DNA from: Muribaculum sp.
Lineage (GTDB): Bacteria > Bacillota > Clostridia > Lachnospirales > Lachnospiraceae
Direction of reading: 5' to 3'
DNA: 8,207 bases
Assembly (NCBI GenBank): GCA_023663505.1
Contig: JAMPHH010000088.1
Location: 1 to 8,207 of the forward strand
Shown: in pieces, positions 6,474-8,207 of the stretch
Position numbering within the stretch: position 1 is the stretch's first letter
Layout: each line of letters begins with the position of its first letter
Notes under the pieces: model-generated
What the model was told of the DNA's origin: nothing
The model's database searches: none
What the model saw: the letters and a program-made list of their open reading frames with translations, nothing else
Made by a program: the position numbers and the translations under genes

Positions 6474-6579
6474 GGGCAAGGGGAATGGGGTGGTGGTTTA
6501 ATCCGTGGGAGGATTGGGAGAATGGGGGTGGTTCGGATTGGGGGGATTGGTTTCGATGGGGCGGCGGGCGGGGACTGGG
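6474..6579 (+). other. G-rich tract with quadruplex-forming motif
   Basis: This stretch is strongly G-skewed on the plus strand, with many runs of three to six Gs. At 6558-6579 the runs GGGG, GGG, GGGG and GGG are separated by 4, 1 and 3 bases, which fits the G3+N1-7 quadruplex pattern. It lies just upstream of the GH105 promoter and runs into the left arm of the palindromic element. No credible gene occupies it: the frame at 6468-6686 is low-complexity Gly/Trp/Arg-rich and lacks a ribosome site. Confidence 0.5.
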
Positions 6580-6790
6580 AGGAGTTTTGGCGGGCGGGCT
6601 GCGGTTGGGGGTTTTCTAATAGTGCGGGGAAGGGGGTTGCAATTTGCGGGTCGGCTCTAAGGTGCATCCATGCACCTAGAGCCTAAAATGCGCATCCATG
6701 CGCATTTCACCCTAGGATTTGGACGCACTATAAGAAAACGCTCCAACCTTCGCCAACGTCCGCCAAAACTCCTCCCAGTCCCCGCCCGCC
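6563..6790. repeat. 228-bp imperfect palindromic element with nested hairpins
   Basis: The outer arms 6563-6593 and 6760-6790 are perfect 31-bp reverse complements. A second paired block, 6611-6626 with 6724-6739, matches at 15 of 16. The sequence between these blocks diverges. In the centre are two compact hairpins: 6653-6683 (GGCTCT/AGAGCC plus AGGTGCAT/ATGCACCT) and 6686-6707 (AAATGCGCAT/ATGCGCATTT). Both centre on the shared core GCATCCATGC. This looks like a dispersed intergenic repeat or miniature mobile element. No target-site duplication is convincing and no transposase is present. Confidence 0.75.
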
Positions 6791-6807
6791 TTGGTATCCG
6801 CAGCCTT
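6712..6807 (-). pseudogene. Startless 31-codon gene remnant within the palindromic element
   Basis: On the minus strand a frame open after a TGA (6808-6810) reads KAADTKAGGDWEEFWRTLAK, then VGAFSYSASKS and a TAG at 6712-6714. It has no start codon or ribosome site, but it looks like the C-terminus of a real protein. The left arm of the palindrome, on the plus strand, reads a related AGGDWEEFWR and then degenerates. It may be a fragment of a gene carried by, or duplicated with, the repeat. Chance composition is possible. Confidence 0.3.
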
Positions 6808-6836
6808 TCAATATTTTTATCTGAATGTATCCATGT

Positions 6837-6866
6837 GTTTTATATAGTGATGTTTTATATAGTGAT
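6837..6866 (+). repeat. Two tandem copies of a 15-bp AT-rich unit
   Basis: GTTTTATATAGTGAT occurs at 6837-6851 and again at 6852-6866 with no mismatch. A degenerate third unit (ATTTTATAAAATGTGA) follows. It lies between the palindromic element and the promoter of the small membrane-protein gene. It could be a protein-binding site or a slippage product; the purpose is unknown. Confidence 0.6.
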
Positions 6867-6901
6867 ATTTTATAAAATGTGAATTTCTTTGCTGTTACAT
6901 A

Positions 6902-6929
6902 TTGCAAAAAAATGTCGTTATGATAAGAT
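6902..6929 (+). promoter_or_regulatory. Promoter of the small membrane-peptide gene
   Basis: -35 TTGCAA (6902-6907), 16-bp spacer, extended -10 TGATAAGAT with core TAAGAT at 6924-6929. The start would be near 6936, so the transcript would begin with the repeated GGTGTTACC leader and carry an ~85-nt untranslated region. The match is moderate, but the same arrangement on the opposite side of the module supports it. Confidence 0.55.
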
Positions 6930-7020
6930 ATACTTGGGTGTTACCAAACGGGTAGCGGTTCGCCTTTCGCCGAAATGAGTACATTTTGAGAGCTTCCATG
7001 CACAAAGGAGGAGAACATAT

Positions 7021-7185
7021 ATGGAAAATAAAAACGAAAGGTATGTTCCATTGGTGTTAGAAATTATTTTGGAGCTTGTCGGTATTGTAGTGACAGTCGT
7101 CAGCATCATCGTCACGATAATCAGTATACGGCAAACCAGAAGAAATGATAAACATCAAAAAAGCAACCGCGCTAGCCAAAGTTAG
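7021..7185 (+). CDS. 54-residue single-helix membrane peptide (candidate type I toxin)
   Basis: The sequence runs MENKNERYVPLVLEIILELV, then GIVVTVVSIIVTIISIRQTR, then RNDKHQKSNRASQS. One hydrophobic helix (about residues 9-36) is followed by a basic, polar tail, the shape of Fst/TxpA/BsrG-like type I toxins and holin-like peptides. No family was recognised by sequence. The start is secure: AAAGGAGG lies 9 nt upstream of the ATG, unusually strong for so small a gene. The stop codon sits inside the bidirectional terminator. A near-consensus promoter faces it from the right, so an RNA overlapping the 3' end is expected. The toxin role is inferred from peptide shape and locus layout. It could instead be a small regulatory membrane protein. 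Confidence 0.7.
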   Translation: MENKNERYVPLVLEIILELVGIVVTVVSIIVTIISIRQTRRNDKHQKSNRASQS

Positions 7186-7196
7186 GTTGCTTTTTT
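7157..7196. terminator. Bidirectional terminator overlapping the stop of the small peptide gene
   Basis: AAAAAAGCAACC (7157-7168) and GGTTGCTTTTTT (7185-7196) form a perfect 12-bp stem. The plus-strand peptide mRNA ends on the T-run 7191-7196. A minus-strand RNA from the promoter at 7254-7282 ends on the complement of the A-run 7157-7162. The peptide's last nine codons and its stop lie within the structure. Confidence 0.88.
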
Positions 7197-7247
7197 GATA
7201 CCTAATCAACTGAGGCGAACCGTTGCTTTACGGTAACACCTTTTCTA
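7157..7247 (-). ncRNA. Putative ~90-nt antisense RNA opposing the small peptide gene
   Basis: Predicted from a strong minus-strand promoter (7254-7282) and the terminator at 7157-7196, with no reading frame of note between them. It would fold into a 5' hairpin (7214-7240, including ACCGT/ACGGT), a small middle hairpin TTGAT-TAGGT-ATCAA (7194-7208), and the terminator hairpin. About 40 nt are fully complementary to the 3' end of the peptide mRNA, including its last codons and stop. The layout matches a type I antitoxin of the convergent, shared-terminator kind (compare the plasmid par/fst locus). Expression is not shown. Confidence 0.55.
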
Positions 7248-7253
7248 CAAGAT

Positions 7254-7282
7254 ATCCTAGCACTTATCAACATTCATGTCAA
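7254..7282 (-). promoter_or_regulatory. Strong promoter of the putative antisense RNA
   Basis: On the minus strand, a perfect -35 TTGACA (7277-7282), 17-bp spacer, -10 TAGGAT (7254-7259). The start is expected near 7247. It is stronger at -35 than the opposing peptide promoter, as expected where an antitoxin RNA must be made in excess. No protein gene follows it on this strand before the terminator. Confidence 0.75.
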
Positions 7283-7287
7283 TAAAT

Positions 7288-7338
7288 TCTGCGAAAATAA
7301 ATTTCAAATAAAAATTTCAAAAAAATCAACTTCGCAGA
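7288..7338 (-). other. Inverted repeat after the surface-protein stop (weak terminator candidate)
   Basis: TCTGCGAA (7288-7295) and TTCGCAGA (7331-7338) are perfect 8-bp reverse complements around a 35-nt, very AT-rich interior that contains T-runs on the minus strand. It begins two bases after the surface-protein stop codon. The large loop and lack of a clean T-run after the stem make it an unusual terminator. It also abuts the antisense promoter. Confidence 0.35.
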
Positions 7339-7339
7339 T

Positions 7340-8207
7340 CTAGAATCTTATCAGGTTAGCCAGTGGCTTCGCCACGATCTTGAACTTGACGGTCTTCATG
7401 CCGCCGTAGTCGCCCATTCCCTTGATGGTCACGGTGGCGGTGCCCTTCTTGATGTTGTTTCGGTAGCTCCCCTCGACGATCGTGTAGTCCTTGCCGTAGG
7501 TGAGGGTGTCGCTGCCAAGCTTCACCGTGATGTCCTTTGCGCTCAGGGTGACTGTGCTTCCCGTGTAGGGCTGCGCCGTTACCGTCACCTTCGCCTTGGA
7601 GAAGGAAGCCTTCGTTATGCGGTAGGTGGTCGATATCGTCCCTGTGTAGTTCCCCTTGCCTGTGACTGTGACCTTTACCACGCCGCCCACGGGGACGGTG
7701 TCAGCGGCGGTCAGGGGCTGCTCGGTTCCGTCGGGGTTGACCAGTGTGTAGGTGAAGGTCTTCTCGTAATCCGTGCCCGCTGCGAGTTTCTTGCCGTTTG
7801 CGTCCGTCAGGACGGGCTTTGACATGTACTTCCCTGCCTTGTCCGTGAACGGGGTGTCCGCCGCCGTGAGCTCCACGCTGCCGCCTGTCGCGAGGTCGCT
7901 CGTGGTGATTGCGAAGGGTATCGTCAATGTCCCCTTGAAGTTCCCCTTGCCCTTGATGACCATGGTCGGGGCTTTGGCGTCGGAGGCGGTCGCGGGCTTC
8001 CTGTTGTTCTTATAGGTGACGGTGTAGTCCGTCTTTGCCGTCAGGGGCTTGCCGTTGAAGGTCAGGTCCAAGACAGGCGTTGTCGCACCCTTGGTGTATG
8101 GTACCATCAGGCTGGCAGTGGGGATACCCTGCAGCTTGCCGCCTGCGTTGGTCTGTATGTCATACGCCGTAATCTTGAAGGTCTTCTTCAGGGTGCCCGT
8201 GTAGCCG
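7340..8207 (-). CDS. Cell-surface repeat protein, C-terminal part (5' truncated by window)
   Basis: The frame is open to the right edge, so the gene begins outside; 288 residues are visible, ending LANLIRF. The ATG at 8105-8107 is internal. The protein is built from beta-rich units of ~80-95 residues. The recurring motifs are a 'DYTVTYKNN'-like segment and a closing 'GKGNYTGT...F.IT' segment: YTGTLKKTFKIT at the edge, then GKGNFKGTLTIPFAIT, GKGNYTGTISTTYRIT and GMGDYGGMKTVKFKI. Repeats of this type occur in long secreted or wall-attached Lachnospiraceae proteins with adhesive or structural roles. No LPXTG anchor or membrane helix follows the last repeat, so attachment, if any, must be upstream. 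The coding region is clearly more GC-rich than the AT-rich flank. Function beyond a surface-repeat protein is unknown. Confidence 0.8.
   Translation of the reverse strand, partial: GYTGTLKKTFKITAYDIQTNAGGKLQGIPTASLMVPYTKGATTPVLDLTFNGKPLTAKTDYTVTYKNNRKPATASDAKAPTMVIKGKGNFKGTLTIPFAITTSDLATGGSVELTAADTPFTDKAGKYMSKPVLTDANGKKLAAGTDYEKTFTYTLVNPDGTEQPLTAADTVPVGGVVKVTVTGKGNYTGTISTTYRITKASFSKAKVTVTAQPYTGSTVTLSAKDITVKLGSDTLTYGKDYTIVEGSYRNNIKKGTATVTIKGMGDYGGMKTVKFKIVAKPLANLIRF

Larger units (their letters stand above)
6937..7240. repeat. Inverted repeats flanking the small peptide gene (leaders of two convergent RNAs)
   Basis: The left arm 6937-6964 reads GGTGTTACC, 10 bases, CGGTTCGCC. The right arm 7214-7240, on the minus strand, reads GGTGTTACC, 9 bases, CGGTTCGCC. 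Both 9-mers are identical between arms and the middles diverge. Each arm can fold as RNA into the same hairpin: GGUG with CGCC (one G-U pair), then ACC with GGU. Similarity continues outward into the -10 regions (TAAGATATACTTG versus TAGGATATCTTG), so the two inward-facing promoters and leaders appear to be duplicated copies. Confidence 0.7.

Noticed and set aside
6468..6686. Plus-strand 72-codon Gly/Trp-rich frame
   Set aside because: Low-complexity translation of the G-rich tract and palindrome arm; no ribosome site. Only the GGDWEEFWR part is of interest and is treated as a remnant.
6837..6866. CRISPR array or iteron origin
   Set aside because: Only two adjacent 15-bp units without spacers, no cas genes and no replication initiator in the window.
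6918..7115. Minus-strand 65-codon frame opposite the small membrane peptide
   Set aside because: It lies antisense to a gene with a far better ribosome site and has none itself; its start lies beyond the terminator for minus-strand transcription.

Overview
The window looks like a chromosomal segment of an anaerobic, plant-polysaccharide-degrading Firmicute, most likely a Lachnospiraceae member. The reasons are strong AGGAGG-type ribosome binding sites, sigma-A-type promoters with 16-17 bp spacers, cytoplasmic GH43 and GH105 glycosidases, a membrane-anchored EIIA-like protein, and a surface protein built from repeats of the 'DYTVTYKNN...GKGNYTGT' type common in that family. The assignment comes from recognising families, not from a database search.

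Layout, left to right. (1) The 3' end of a plus-strand SGNH-hydrolase-like gene (1-608) converges on a minus-strand block. (2) The minus-strand block, in transcription order, is a membrane-anchored EIIA-Glc-like protein that lacks both catalytic histidines (3865-4551), a GH43 glycosidase with its own near-consensus promoter and operator-like repeats (2181-3743), and a six-helix methyl-accepting chemotaxis protein (644-2098). (3) A divergent regulatory region (4552-4915) leads to a plus-strand cold-shock protein (4916-5131). Its ~159-nt leader contains a 26-bp hairpin followed by seven Ts, which looks like a transcription attenuator. (4) A shared bidirectional terminator (5151-5182) separates it from a minus-strand GH105 unsaturated uronyl hydrolase (5229-6368), also with a good promoter and an overlapping palindrome. 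(5) An intergenic stretch of about 650 bp (6369-7020) holds a G-rich tract with quadruplex potential, a 228-bp imperfect palindrome with nested hairpins and a gene-remnant peptide, and a small tandem repeat. (6) A compact ~380-bp module (6902-7282) encodes a 54-residue single-helix membrane peptide. It ends in a bidirectional terminator, and a strong opposing promoter would make a ~90-nt RNA; this is the architecture of a type I toxin-antitoxin locus. (7) The 3' end of a GC-rich surface-repeat protein gene runs off the right edge (7340-8207).

How it fits together: GH43 and GH105 lack signal peptides, so they should act in the cytoplasm on imported oligosaccharides. GH105 would remove unsaturated uronic acid ends from pectin (rhamnogalacturonan) or similar fragments, and GH43 would remove arabinose or xylose. 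The chemotaxis receptor downstream of GH43 may tie movement to the same nutrient state. The inactive EIIA-like protein may be a regulator or scaffold rather than a phosphocarrier. The most novel-looking parts are the putative toxin/antisense module, the cold-shock leader attenuator and the histidine-less EIIA.
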